Assembly (NCBI GenBank): GCA_030272815.1
Contig: JAJSZT010000017.1
Span: 1 to 58,407 of the forward strand
From: Deltaproteobacteria bacterium
GTDB taxonomy: Bacteria; Desulfobacterota; Desulfobacteria; Desulfobacterales; ETH-SRB1
Reading direction: 5' to 3'
DNA: 58,407 nucleotides
This document shows positions 39,454-47,843 of the stretch, one piece after another. The position numbers were made by a program, and so were the translations under genes. Position 1 is the first letter of the stretch; each line of letters begins with the position of its first letter. The notes beneath the pieces are model-generated. The model made no database searches. It saw only the letters and a list, made by a program, of their open reading frames with translations, and was not told the origin of the DNA.

Positions 39454-39764
39454 CAGCCCTGTGAGCCTTTTTCTTTCAAAGCCTGCTCCAGTTTCTTTAT
39501 TCGTTTTGTCAGATTTGACAATTCTTCAGCGCCGGCAAGGTTCATCTTCTTCATGGTATCCTTTACCACTTTTTCTATATCTTTCTCCAGATCCTTTTTG
39601 GCTTTCTCCGATTTTTTCAACAGATCATCGACCAACTTCTTCCCCTCTTTCTCCGACAGCTTCCCCTTTTTTGCAAGATCCCTGGCCAGCTCTTCTACCT
39701 TGTCTTTGGTCATGGCAGCCAACCCTACTCCCGTTAGCATGATCTTTTTCATGATATCAAACAT
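39453..39764 (-). CDS. Phasin-like / PHA-synthesis-regulator-like small helical protein
   Basis: 103 residues. It has the pattern of the phasin-superfamily proteins often next to ABC1 kinases: MKKIMLTGVGLAAMTKDKVE, then a lysine/glutamate-rich amphipathic helix (LVDDLLKKSEKAKKDLEKDI) and a coiled-coil end (LTKRIKKLEQALKEK). Strong ribosome site (AAGGAGG). Overlaps the kinase start by TGATG. A near-identical second copy lies at 41890-42201. Granule or membrane-surface binding is the family expectation. Confidence 0.8.
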   Translation of the reverse strand: MFDIMKKIMLTGVGLAAMTKDKVEELARDLAKKGKLSEKEGKKLVDDLLKKSEKAKKDLEKDIEKVVKDTMKKMNLAGAEELSNLTKRIKKLEQALKEKGSQG

Positions 39765-39790
39765 AATTTTCCTCCTTTCAATGGTCCTTA

Positions 39791-40936
39791 TTACTTCTCC
39801 TCCTTCTCTTTTTTAATGGCATCCTTTGCTCCCTTCCACATGCCGGAGATAGCTCCCTTTGCCACAGCCACAGACCTTTTCCCGAGTTCTTTTGCTTCTT
39901 CGGCCATAATATGGGCCGCCTTGCCGACAGCTTCCGTGGTTGCTTTTGCTGCACCCTTCCCTGCTTGCTTCAGGCTTGCAGCGGCTTCTTCCGCAGCATG
40001 GCGAGCCTTTCTCCTCAAGACAGAGGTCGTTTTTTTGCCCTGATTCGCAAGGTCATTTAATATATCCTTTGCCACATCTCCCGAACGTTGGGCTACTTTG
40101 CGGGTAGTTTCTATGAAAAGGCCCTCGATTGCCTCAAGGTCTTCCTTTGTCCGGGCAAGGTCCTTACGGACAAATTCCTTTGCCCTGTCCCCAACAGATT
40201 CTACTGCTGATGCGATCCCTTTCTGAACTCCTTCAAAAGCGCCAACAGCAACATCTTTAATTTCTTTGCCGGCCTCCTCGGCAGCTTCCACAGCGCCGGA
40301 CATGACCTTCTCGGCAATTCTCTTTGCCCTGTCAGCGCTGAAATGGCCTTCTTTCACGGCTCTTTCAGTAGCATCTCTGGTAATATGTACTACGGTCTCT
40401 TTCACATCTTTACCGGACTCGATGGCCTCTTTGACTGCTTCTTTAACAGTCTGTTTGGTCAAACCTAACAGCTCTGTGCTTTTCAGCTTGATGTCAGATA
40501 CAGCAGATTCAACTCTCTCTCCGATATCTTTGGGCAATGCAGCGCCTGCCTCCTTTGCCCCTTCCAGGCCTTTTCTGAGACTTTGCGCCAACTCCGTCTT
40601 TTCATCTTCGAGTCGTTTTTCGAGTTTCCGGAGTTCATCCCTGGTGGCCTCCACTGCCTGATCTCCGCGGCTGCGAACTCCGGCAATAGCGCCTTCCACA
40701 GCTCCTTTTACAGTTTCTTTTGCATCTGCTTCGGCTTCCTTTAAGCCTTCCACCGCAACAGCTACAGCATTTTTGACAACAGGGCGAAGTTCCTCAACAC
40801 CGCCCCTGGTTTCGGCCACAGCAGCAGATACCGCATCCCTGACAAGCTCACGTACTTTTTCTGTGGTGATCTGTCCCGCCTCTTTGGCCTTCTTCAATTC
40901 TTCTACAATGCGATCTTTCATCTGATTTTCAGCCAT
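39791..40936 (-). CDS. Long Ala/Glu/Lys-rich helical protein (DUF6781-like)
   Basis: 381 residues, almost entirely amphipathic helix with repeats of about 11 residues (VREGKEV-type pattern, for example AVEGLKEAEADAKETVKGAV), like apolipoprotein or LEA proteins. The segment KEDLEAIEGLFIETTRKVAQ resembles DUF6781 proteins, and the end is KGAISGMWKGAKDAIKKEKE. The ATG at 40936 has AAGGAGG in front and is preferred to one at 40978. It heads the operon with the phasin-like and ABC1 genes. A membrane- or granule-coating role is inference. Confidence 0.8.
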   Translation of the reverse strand: MAENQMKDRIVEELKKAKEAGQITTEKVRELVRDAVSAAVAETRGGVEELRPVVKNAVAVAVEGLKEAEADAKETVKGAVEGAIAGVRSRGDQAVEATRDELRKLEKRLEDEKTELAQSLRKGLEGAKEAGAALPKDIGERVESAVSDIKLKSTELLGLTKQTVKEAVKEAIESGKDVKETVVHITRDATERAVKEGHFSADRAKRIAEKVMSGAVEAAEEAGKEIKDVAVGAFEGVQKGIASAVESVGDRAKEFVRKDLARTKEDLEAIEGLFIETTRKVAQRSGDVAKDILNDLANQGKKTTSVLRRKARHAAEEAAASLKQAGKGAAKATTEAVGKAAHIMAEEAKELGKRSVAVAKGAISGMWKGAKDAIKKEKEEK

Positions 40937-41038
40937 GATTCGTACCTCCTTATGATTGACGTTGATGTTTGCCCTCAAAAGACACTAAGTTAATATCCTG
41001 GAAACTCAAGTGGAGCGTAAGCCCCAGCTCAAATCCCC

Positions 41039-41131
41039 TCAAGGCATAGCCAATAGCGTTGGCTGCATCTCCACTCTACCCTTCAGGTCTGGTTTGTCAA
41101 CCACAATCCGGCGGTCAAACCGGCATAGGCG
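41039..41131 (-). pseudogene. FtsH-like protease fragment
   Basis: About 30 codons read RFDRRIVVDKPDLKGRVEM, which matches the second-region-of-homology end of the FtsH AAA domain (FDRxIVVDxPDxxGR). A stop follows 11 codons later and nothing else of FtsH is present. Directly joined to the EEP fragment on its 5' side. Confidence 0.6.
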
Positions 41132-41211
41132 TATTGGGCGATTACCTATGCGATGCGCCCGGCAGAGACCTTGCCGTCCATCCCTATGCAACTGTGAATG
41201 TTGTAAGTCAT
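41132..41211 (-). pseudogene. Endonuclease/exonuclease/phosphatase-family N-terminal fragment
   Basis: MTYNIHSCIGMDGKVSAGRI, a stop, then VIAQY, is the start of an EEP-fold hydrolase (typical LRVMTYNIHxCxGxDG). It then runs without a gap into FtsH-like sequence. Confidence 0.6.
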
Positions 41212-41424
41212 GACGCTAAGTGTCTGAGATCCGGTACTGACTCGATCCGGTTGCGTGAAAAACCTTAATTTTGGATCGGCTAAGGATGCGGAAGGCGGCG
41301 TTACGGAGATGCCTTGGCTGAACTGTCACGTTTTGCCTCCCGGCTCATGAACGCTGAGTGCCGCATCAGCCGCCGCCCCGGCCATTTTCTCCCTAAAAAA
41401 AATCTGCCGAATTGCCTTCGAGGA

Positions 41425-41475
41425 TGGGCCGCCGACATGTGGCGTAAACGTGTTCGTCATCATGAGAATGTTCAT
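41425..41475 (-). pseudogene. Glycosyltransferase (GT4-type) N-terminal fragment
   Basis: MNILMMTNTFTPHVGG is the characteristic first strand and glycine loop of family-4 glycosyltransferases. It lies 11 bp after the stop of the TVP38-like fragment with a GAGG ahead of it. After 16 residues the similarity ends abruptly. Confidence 0.55.
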
Positions 41476-41486
41476 GACTTAGACCT

Positions 41487-41782
41487 CTAAGGCAGTTTCT
41501 CCTTCGAGCGACTGCTATCCAGAGCTTTCCGGGCTATCAAAGTGATATAAATGACCGCAACAATTGTAATGATAAAGCCGATGCCATAAATTGTCCATTC
41601 TACGCTGGATCTCGAAGCCGTGCGTGAACCGATCGTTGCGAGATCAGCGGCAATAGAACCGATATAAACATTGGTGATCCTGACTGGGATTCCCCCTGGA
41701 AATAAAAGAGGGTTCCCATAAGCGCAAAGAACAATACGATGCCGATTAGGTTAAGCCACTTTAAAGATAATCCTCGGGCCAT
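41487..41782 (-). pseudogene. TVP38/TMEM64 (VTT-domain) membrane protein with internal deletion and frameshift
   Basis: The N-terminal helix MARGLSLKWLNLIGIVLFFA is followed, in another frame, by GGIPVRITNVYIGSIAADLA and EWTIYGIGFIITIVAVIYIT plus LIARKAL, a C-terminal end typical of this family. About 150 residues between are missing. A decayed gene. Confidence 0.6.
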
Positions 41783-41889
41783 GGATTTTTCATCTCTTAT
41801 GTGTTCTGTAGTTCAATTTCTGTTATGGATTTAAAGATAAAGTTTATGAATTTGACCATAGGGCCATCTCAGAGTATCACGGCCATACA

Positions 41890-42201
41890 TCAGCCCTGTG
41901 AGCCTTTTTCTTTCAAGGCATCCTCCAGCTTTTTTATTCGTTTCCTCAGATCTGACAATTCTTCTGCGCTGACAAGATTCATCTTCTTCATGGTATTTTT
42001 TACCACTTTTTCTATATCTTTCTCCAGATCCTTTTTAGCCTTTTCCGATTTTTTCAACAGATCATCAACTAATTTCTTCCCCTCTTTCTCCGACAGCTTC
42101 CCCTTTTCTGCAAGCTCTTTGGCCAGCTCTTCTACCTTGTCTTTGGTCATGGCAGCCAACCCTACTCCCGTTAGCATGACCTTTTTAATGATATCAAACA
42201 T
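41890..42201 (-). CDS. Phasin-like protein, second copy
   Basis: 103 residues, differing from the 39453-39764 gene at only about a dozen positions (MFDIIKKVMLTGVGLAAMTK ... RKRIKKLEDALKEKGSQG). It keeps the same AAGGAGG ribosome site. The duplicated block ends exactly at the point where the first copy overlaps the ABC1 kinase start. Frame intact, so probably expressed from the MFS gene side. Confidence 0.75.
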   Translation of the reverse strand: MFDIIKKVMLTGVGLAAMTKDKVEELAKELAEKGKLSEKEGKKLVDDLLKKSEKAKKDLEKDIEKVVKNTMKKMNLVSAEELSDLRKRIKKLEDALKEKGSQG

Positions 42202-42224
42202 AATTTTCCTCCTTTCAATGGTCA

Positions 42225-42449
42225 TTATTGCTTCTCCGTCTTTTTTTCAAGGGCCTCTTTTGCCCCTTTCCACATGCCGGAGATAGCTCCTTTTGCTACA
42301 GCCACAGACCTTTCCCCGAGTTCCTTTGTTTCTTCGGCCATAATATGGGCTGCCTTGCCGACAGCTTCCGTGGTTGCTTTTGCTGCACCCTTCCCTGCTT
42401 GTTTCAGGCTTGCGGCGCTTTCTTCCGCAGCATGACGAGCCTTTTTCAT
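42225..42449 (-). pseudogene. Truncated second copy of the DUF6781-like gene
   Basis: 74 codons match the last 74 of the 39791-40936 gene (KKARHAAEESAASLKQAGKG ... GAISGMWKGAKEALEKK). The first 300 residues are gone. The remaining frame has its own ATG with AAGG 12 bases upstream, right behind the MFS stop, so it may still be translated as a short protein. Confidence 0.7.
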
Positions 42450-42460
42450 CGGGTCAATCC

Positions 42461-43633
42461 TTACCTTACAAATACAAGTGATACCGCTGAAACTATCGCC
42501 AATATAAGACCATAACCAAATGTAGCTTCAGGGCTTACTTTATCCCATAGTAATCCTGCGATATATCCACCCGGAAGGGCCACCAAACCTATTGCTGTAT
42601 GAAATACTCCCAGTGCAGTTCCTTTTAAATGTTGCGGCGCTAAATCAACCACAAATGCCCTCTGCGTGCCATCGATCATAGCATAAAATATTCCATAACT
42701 TATAAAAAACAATAAGATGCCATAAAAACTGGAAGTAACTAATAAGCCGAGAGAGGTTATGCCAAACAGTACATACCCTACCATTAAAACAGGTTTTCTC
42801 CCGACTTTATCTGATACTATTCCTAAAGGAACTGCACAGATTGAATAAACAATATAAAATATGACGTAGAGAAAAATTGCCATATTATCGGCCAATCCTA
42901 TGTTCTTTGCCCTTAACAGGAGAAAAGCATAGCCGAAATGTCCCAGCGCAAACAGGGAAGAGACAATAATAAAAAATCTTAAATTCACAGGTAATTCTTT
43001 TAAGCTTAGTTTAACAGACACTTCTTTTTTCTCTTGTTTCGCCGGCGCATTTTTTTCTTGAATAAAAAAAATAATAAATACTGAAATTATTCCAGGTACC
43101 ATGGCAAACAAGAAAATATTTCTATATCCCCACATTGGAAGAAGGAGCAAAGCGAGTACTGCTCCTAAAGTCGAACCAATGCCATCCGCAGCTCTGTGAA
43201 ATCCGTAAGCCTTACCTCGAACAGATTCATCACAAGATTCCGCTATAAGCGCATCGCGTGGTGCAGTCCTTATTCCCTTTCCGATCCTTTCTATCACCCT
43301 GAGAAAAAGGACAAAAGTCCAGATGTTCGCCAGGGCAAATAATGGTTTGGTTATAGTTGACATACTATAGCCGAACAAAATAAAAGGTTTTCTTTTATTA
43401 ATTTTGTCCGACCAATAGCCTGATACGACTTTTAATAAAGAGGCTGTTGTTTCCGCTGCGCCTTCCACAATACCGACCGCATAAGCGCCGCAACCCAAAA
43501 CAGTGGTCAAAAACAGAGGGATTAACGGAAAGACCATCTGGCTGCTGAGATCAGTAAATAAACTGACCAGGCCAACGATGAATATATTTCTGGTGATTCC
43601 GGAAAAAATTTCAATCCGCCTGTATGTTCTCAT
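42461..43633 (-). CDS. MFS transporter
   Basis: 390 residues with about 11-12 hydrophobic helices. The MFS motif between helices 2 and 3 reads GYWSDKINKRKPFILFGYS; IGKGIRTAPRDALIAE follows helix 4. A basic central loop (KNAPAKQEKKEVSVKLS) separates the halves. It resembles major-facilitator proteins of unassigned substrate found next to phasin/kinase clusters. Weak ribosome site; TATAAT-like sequence about 20 bp upstream. Confidence 0.88.
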   Translation of the reverse strand: MRTYRRIEIFSGITRNIFIVGLVSLFTDLSSQMVFPLIPLFLTTVLGCGAYAVGIVEGAAETTASLLKVVSGYWSDKINKRKPFILFGYSMSTITKPLFALANIWTFVLFLRVIERIGKGIRTAPRDALIAESCDESVRGKAYGFHRAADGIGSTLGAVLALLLLPMWGYRNIFLFAMVPGIISVFIIFFIQEKNAPAKQEKKEVSVKLSLKELPVNLRFFIIVSSLFALGHFGYAFLLLRAKNIGLADNMAIFLYVIFYIVYSICAVPLGIVSDKVGRKPVLMVGYVLFGITSLGLLVTSSFYGILLFFISYGIFYAMIDGTQRAFVVDLAPQHLKGTALGVFHTAIGLVALPGGYIAGLLWDKVSPEATFGYGLILAIVSAVSLVFVR

Positions 43634-43768
43634 TTAAGATTATATTATAGCTTTTGGCTTTGCGCGGCCGCAAACTGCTTTTTTGAGAGTCCGTCATTAA
43701 TAGAAGCGTTGCAACGGCGAGCGGGCACCATCTGCTACTGCTATTCGAAAAGCTATTTTGTTATCCTT

Positions 43769-44059
43769 TTAAATCATTCTTTCCAGGGGCCATCCGAAAA
43801 CTTTCAGTGCCTTGCCACCCATCCGCTTGTGGAGCGATTGAAGCGCTTCAAAGACTTGTTGCTCTATGTCACTTTCCACTGCCATCATGATAGCGCAGTT
43901 GAAGCCTGGCCAGACAGCATCATCCAACTTTGGATCGGATCGTTCCCCTTTACCGAGTACTCTGTTCCACTTGGTATAGCCAGTAATGCAGCAGGTGGAA
44001 AGAACTTCCGTCACGTCCTCGTCAAAATCGACGTCATATATCATAAAAAGCATTTTCAT
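43769..44059 (-). CDS. PG0541-family transporter-associated protein
   Basis: 96 residues: MKMLFMIYDVDFDEDVTEVL ... DDAVWPGFNCAIMMAVES ... GKALKVFGWPLERMI. This is the pattern of the small PII-like proteins found next to RND efflux operons. GGAGG at good spacing. It should follow the RND permease gene at 44739, but a transposase unit with palindromic ends now separates them, and the left end of that unit lies just before the ribosome site. Confidence 0.75.
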   Translation of the reverse strand: MKMLFMIYDVDFDEDVTEVLSTCCITGYTKWNRVLGKGERSDPKLDDAVWPGFNCAIMMAVESDIEQQVFEALQSLHKRMGGKALKVFGWPLERMI

Positions 44060-44071
44060 GGGGTACCTCCA

Positions 44072-44720
44072 TTTCTGGACCGAGGCAACCGTGTTGCCGG
44101 TATCTATAATTCATCCTTAACATTTATCCCATCAAAGGGATATTTTTGCTTCATTGCCATGAGCTTATCTTTTTCACCTTTTTCACAAATTCTTATCCTG
44201 TAACTTCCATAAAAATATTCTTCAGCCTGATGTACATAACCATGTTTCACAGGATTATGATAAATATAGTTGAGTCTCGCAAAATAAGACGGCTCATAGG
44301 TAATACAGGTATCCCAATAGTTTTGAAAAACATGCGGCAATTTTCTGGAACCGGGAATATTCCTCTTGATCCATAGTCCGGTAAACCTATGAACATCTCT
44401 GATCAAGTTTGGCAAGGTTGACGCGTTTTCCGGTGCTTCAAGCATGATATGATAGTGGTTGTCGAGCATAACCCAATCCTCCAAAGCCCATCCATAATCC
44501 GAGCAGCCTCTCGCCATTGAACTTAAAAGCCGATCTTTTGCCTCATCACTTAATATCCGCTCGGAGTTATATGTTGATGCCGTAATGAAGTACTTTGCCC
44601 GGGGACGATAAAGATGGGGTGGTACATGATGATAAGTCTTATAAATTTCTTTTGGCATAGGAATATCTCCTGCAATATAGTTGCATCATATCCGGCAACA
44701 CGGTTGCCTTGATCCAGAAT
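44072..44720. mobile_element. RAYT unit with REP-like palindromic ends
   Basis: TTCTGGA..GGCAACCGTG and the following TTGCCGG (44072-44103) recur inverted at 44688-44720 with few differences. Each end contains the hairpin GGCAAC-CGT-GTTGCC. Between them lies only the transposase gene, so the unit is about 650 bp. It splits the RND permease gene from the PG0541 gene. Confidence 0.75.
44104..44658 (-). CDS. REP-associated tyrosine transposase (Y1 HUH)
   Basis: 184 residues. The HUH motif appears as MLDNHYHIMLEAPE near residue 65, and the catalytic-Tyr helix as ARLNYIYHNPVKHGYV near 130. RYFITAST- and VFQNYWDTCIT-like segments are typical for RAYTs. These enzymes cut single-stranded REP hairpins. 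GGAGATATTCCT precedes the ATG. Intact frame and intact flanking palindromes suggest a recently active unit. Confidence 0.88.
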   Translation of the reverse strand: MPKEIYKTYHHVPPHLYRPRAKYFITASTYNSERILSDEAKDRLLSSMARGCSDYGWALEDWVMLDNHYHIMLEAPENASTLPNLIRDVHRFTGLWIKRNIPGSRKLPHVFQNYWDTCITYEPSYFARLNYIYHNPVKHGYVHQAEEYFYGSYRIRICEKGEKDKLMAMKQKYPFDGINVKDEL

Positions 44721-44738
44721 ATGGTTGCTAAGTGGTGC

Positions 44739-47700
44739 TTATGTGTTCTCTTTTTTCTTCTCAAACATATAGTAAATCGTGGGCACCAAAATCAGGGTCA
44801 CCAGTGTTGAAACAGACAGTCCGCCCAGCATGGTAATGCCCAATGGATTCCACGCCTCGGCCCCAACCCTTGTTGAGGTGGCCATGGGAAGGAGACCGAA
44901 AAATGTGGTCAAGGTGGTCATGAGAACCGGCCGCAGGCGGCTTTCTCCGGCATGTGTAACTGCCTGAAACAGGGGCTCTCCCCTTTTTTGGAGCAGATGG
45001 ATGTAGGCTAAAAGGACGATAGCGTTATTGACCACGATGCCCATAAGCATAACTATGCCCATAAAAGACATGATGCCGAGGCTGGTCCCTGTCAGAAAAA
45101 AGGCATACAACACCCCGCTAAAGGCAAAGGGAACGGAAAACATGATAATAAACGGGTCTCTCAGACTGGCGAACAAAGAAGCCATAATCATGTATACCAA
45201 GACGATTCCGAGGATTAGCAATGTGGTAAGATCGCGGAACGCTTTTTTCTGTTCCTCCACATCACCTCCGAAACGAATCGATATCCCAGGCGGCGTTCCC
45301 ATCTTTGCCAGCTCAGCCCTTAGATCTGCCGTCACCGCACCAAGGGAACGCTGGTGGGTATCCGCCTCTACCTTGACAATCCGCTGCCTGTTTTTTCTTT
45401 CGATTTCGATAGGACCCTCTCCCTCAACGATTCGGGCAATATTTTTTAGCTTCACCAACCGGCCATCCGGGGTAAACAGGGGCACATCCGGCAAATTTTT
45501 CAACCTGTTTTTATCTTTTTCCGTAAAACGGGTAAAAATATCGAATCTTTCGCCTGCGTCCCGGAATTCCGTTGCTTCAACGCCATAGAAATAGTTGCGC
45601 AGGGTTCCGGCAATAGAAGCAATGTTCAGCCCGAGTTCAGATGCTTTTCTTCTGTCCACATCTACCCAGAGTTCAGGCCTCGGGTCCTTTTGGCTGAGCT
45701 CTATGTCGACCAAACCGGGGACCTTCTTCATGACCGTTTTTATTTCTTGGGCAAAAGCCAGGTTTTCCTTTAAGTTCGAACCCTGAATTTCCAGAGAAAT
45801 CGGTTTCCCACCGCCCATAAGTGCGGACGTAATTGCACTCTCTGCCCTGACATGGATCCTGTTGATACCGGGAATTTTTTCAACTCCGGCCCTGAGAAGT
45901 GCGGCGATGTCCTCGGCTGTTCGGCTCCTTTTATCCCGGTCCACCAACTTAAAGCTGATACTCCCCACGTTTGGCCCTTCATCAAACCCGAGGGCAACGC
46001 CCATCCCTTCCGTGGTCTCCCCGTCCATGGCATAAGAGTGCCTCATCTCTTCCGGTTTCACCACTTCATCGATATTTTTCAATATGGCCTCAACCACAGC
46101 GTTGGTCTCTTCTATACGAGAGCCTTCACTCAGGCGAAACCTGATGCTTACTTCACCCATATCCACTACCGGAAAAAAGGAGGTGGAAAGAAACGGGACC
46201 AAGGAAATGCTGCTGACAAAAATGGACAGGGCCAGCACAATAACTGTTTTTCTATGCGTCAAAGACCATTCAAGGATTCGCCGGTAGACATTTTCCATAG
46301 CCTCAAACCATTTTTCCGTAACCGAGTAGAATTGACCAACAAAACCTTTTCTCTCTTTAAGGTCATCACGAGTAGCCACAATCCATTTCGAACAGAGCAT
46401 GGGGGTTAGTATAAGGGCAGTAAGAAGAGAGGCGAGAAGCGTCACCACCACAACAAAGCCGAGTTGTTTGAAGACGATCCCTGCCAGTCCGGTCAAAAAC
46501 ATCAAAGGCACAAAGACAACCACTGTGGTCATTGTGGATGCGGTAATGGCCATACCCATCTCGCTTGCCCCGAATATGGCGCTGGTCTTAATCCGGCTCC
46601 CCCGTTCAATATGACGGATGATGTTTTCAAGAACCACAATACCATTGTCTACCACCATACCTGCTGCAATGGCAAGCGCCATAAGAGAGACCAGGTTGAT
46701 GGTATAACCAAAAAGGTAAAGAAGGATAAAGGAGATGATCAGCGAAAAGGGGATGATCAGGGTAATGATAAAGACCGTTCGCAATCTTCTCAGAAAGAAA
46801 ATGGTGACAAGGACCACGAATAGAACACCCCAGCCCAAACTCCTTAGAAGGTTTTTAATAAAACTCAGAATATCTTCAGAATTGTCCATAACAATATTGA
46901 TTTTTACGTCAGGTGGCAGAGTCTTTTCGAATTCCATTAACTTATTCTTTACCCTTTTGATGACCTCGACCGTGTTCTTTCCTGTCTGTTTTTGCAGTAT
47001 TGTCACGAGCCCTGGCTGGCCGTCCCCCCATCCATTCGACTTCTGTGATTCATAGTCGTCTTCTACACTGGCCACATCCTTCAGGTAAACCGGGCGTTTT
47101 TGATGATAGCCGACAACTGTGTTTCGGATCTCCTCCATAGATTTGTACCGTGCAGGGACCCTTAGAAAATAGTCCTTAAACCCGGTTTTGATAGTGCCGG
47201 CCGGGACATTCATGTTTCCTGCAGCCAATACACGATTTATCCCTGTGAGCGACAGATGGAAACCCTCGATCCTGGCCATATCAAAATAGATATTTATCCT
47301 TCGTCTTGCCCCCCCGAGAACCATAATTGTTCCCACCCCGGGCACCCTTTGCAGTTCATCGGAAATCTGTTTGTCTACCAGGTGGTAGAGTCGTGGCCAG
47401 CTCTTTTCACCGGTTATGGTCATAAACATGATGGGAGCTGTGGCGCTACTGAACTTGAACAGGATGGGAGGCTCTGCATCGTCAGGCAAATCACGCTTGG
47501 CCAGCTCCAGCTTATCTCTGATATTGTTGGTGGCCACATCCAGGTCTGTGCCCCAGTTGAATCTACAGGCAATAACCGACAGGTTGTCCAGAGATTTGGA
47601 CGTGAGGGTATCCAGATTGTTGACCGTGTTTACTACGTCTTCAATGGGTTCTGTGATCTCTGTCTCCACATCAGAAGCGCTGGCCCCAGGCCAGGAGGTT

Positions 47701-47843
47701 AGGATAGAAACCATGGGTGGGTCGATATCAGGGAACATATCGAGATTCAGTCTGGTAAAAGAAAAGGCCCCGATGAGCCCCAAGGCCAAAAAGAGCATGA
47801 GGGTAGCCACTGGTTGTTTTACCGAAAATTCCGGAAGTCTCAT
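44739..47843 (-). CDS. RND efflux permease (HAE1-type)
   Basis: 1034 residues, full RND length with 12 membrane helices and two large periplasmic loops. It starts MRLPEFSVKQPVATLMLFLA and has LDMFPDIDPPMVSI. The proton-relay helix reads GMVVDNGIVVLENI, where the second Asp of the AcrB Asp-Asp pair is Asn, as in many environmental HAE1 pumps. The helix-10/11 GIVMLMGIVVNNAIVLLAY is present. Overlaps the adaptor gene by ATGA. Substrate unknown. Confidence 0.93.
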   Translation of the reverse strand: MRLPEFSVKQPVATLMLFLALGLIGAFSFTRLNLDMFPDIDPPMVSILTSWPGASASDVETEITEPIEDVVNTVNNLDTLTSKSLDNLSVIACRFNWGTDLDVATNNIRDKLELAKRDLPDDAEPPILFKFSSATAPIMFMTITGEKSWPRLYHLVDKQISDELQRVPGVGTIMVLGGARRRINIYFDMARIEGFHLSLTGINRVLAAGNMNVPAGTIKTGFKDYFLRVPARYKSMEEIRNTVVGYHQKRPVYLKDVASVEDDYESQKSNGWGDGQPGLVTILQKQTGKNTVEVIKRVKNKLMEFEKTLPPDVKINIVMDNSEDILSFIKNLLRSLGWGVLFVVLVTIFFLRRLRTVFIITLIIPFSLIISFILLYLFGYTINLVSLMALAIAAGMVVDNGIVVLENIIRHIERGSRIKTSAIFGASEMGMAITASTMTTVVVFVPLMFLTGLAGIVFKQLGFVVVVTLLASLLTALILTPMLCSKWIVATRDDLKERKGFVGQFYSVTEKWFEAMENVYRRILEWSLTHRKTVIVLALSIFVSSISLVPFLSTSFFPVVDMGEVSIRFRLSEGSRIEETNAVVEAILKNIDEVVKPEEMRHSYAMDGETTEGMGVALGFDEGPNVGSISFKLVDRDKRSRTAEDIAALLRAGVEKIPGINRIHVRAESAITSALMGGGKPISLEIQGSNLKENLAFAQEIKTVMKKVPGLVDIELSQKDPRPELWVDVDRRKASELGLNIASIAGTLRNYFYGVEATEFRDAGERFDIFTRFTEKDKNRLKNLPDVPLFTPDGRLVKLKNIARIVEGEGPIEIERKNRQRIVKVEADTHQRSLGAVTADLRAELAKMGTPPGISIRFGGDVEEQKKAFRDLTTLLILGIVLVYMIMASLFASLRDPFIIMFSVPFAFSGVLYAFFLTGTSLGIMSFMGIVMLMGIVVNNAIVLLAYIHLLQKRGEPLFQAVTHAGESRLRPVLMTTLTTFFGLLPMATSTRVGAEAWNPLGITMLGGLSVSTLVTLILVPTIYYMFEKKKENT

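Larger units (their letters stand above)
40937..41486. other. Remnant-filled region with no intact gene
   Basis: About 550 bp upstream of the DUF6781-like gene without an intact reading frame. It contains minus-strand fragments of an FtsH-like, an EEP-family and a glycosyltransferase gene, each listed separately. Confidence 0.6.
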
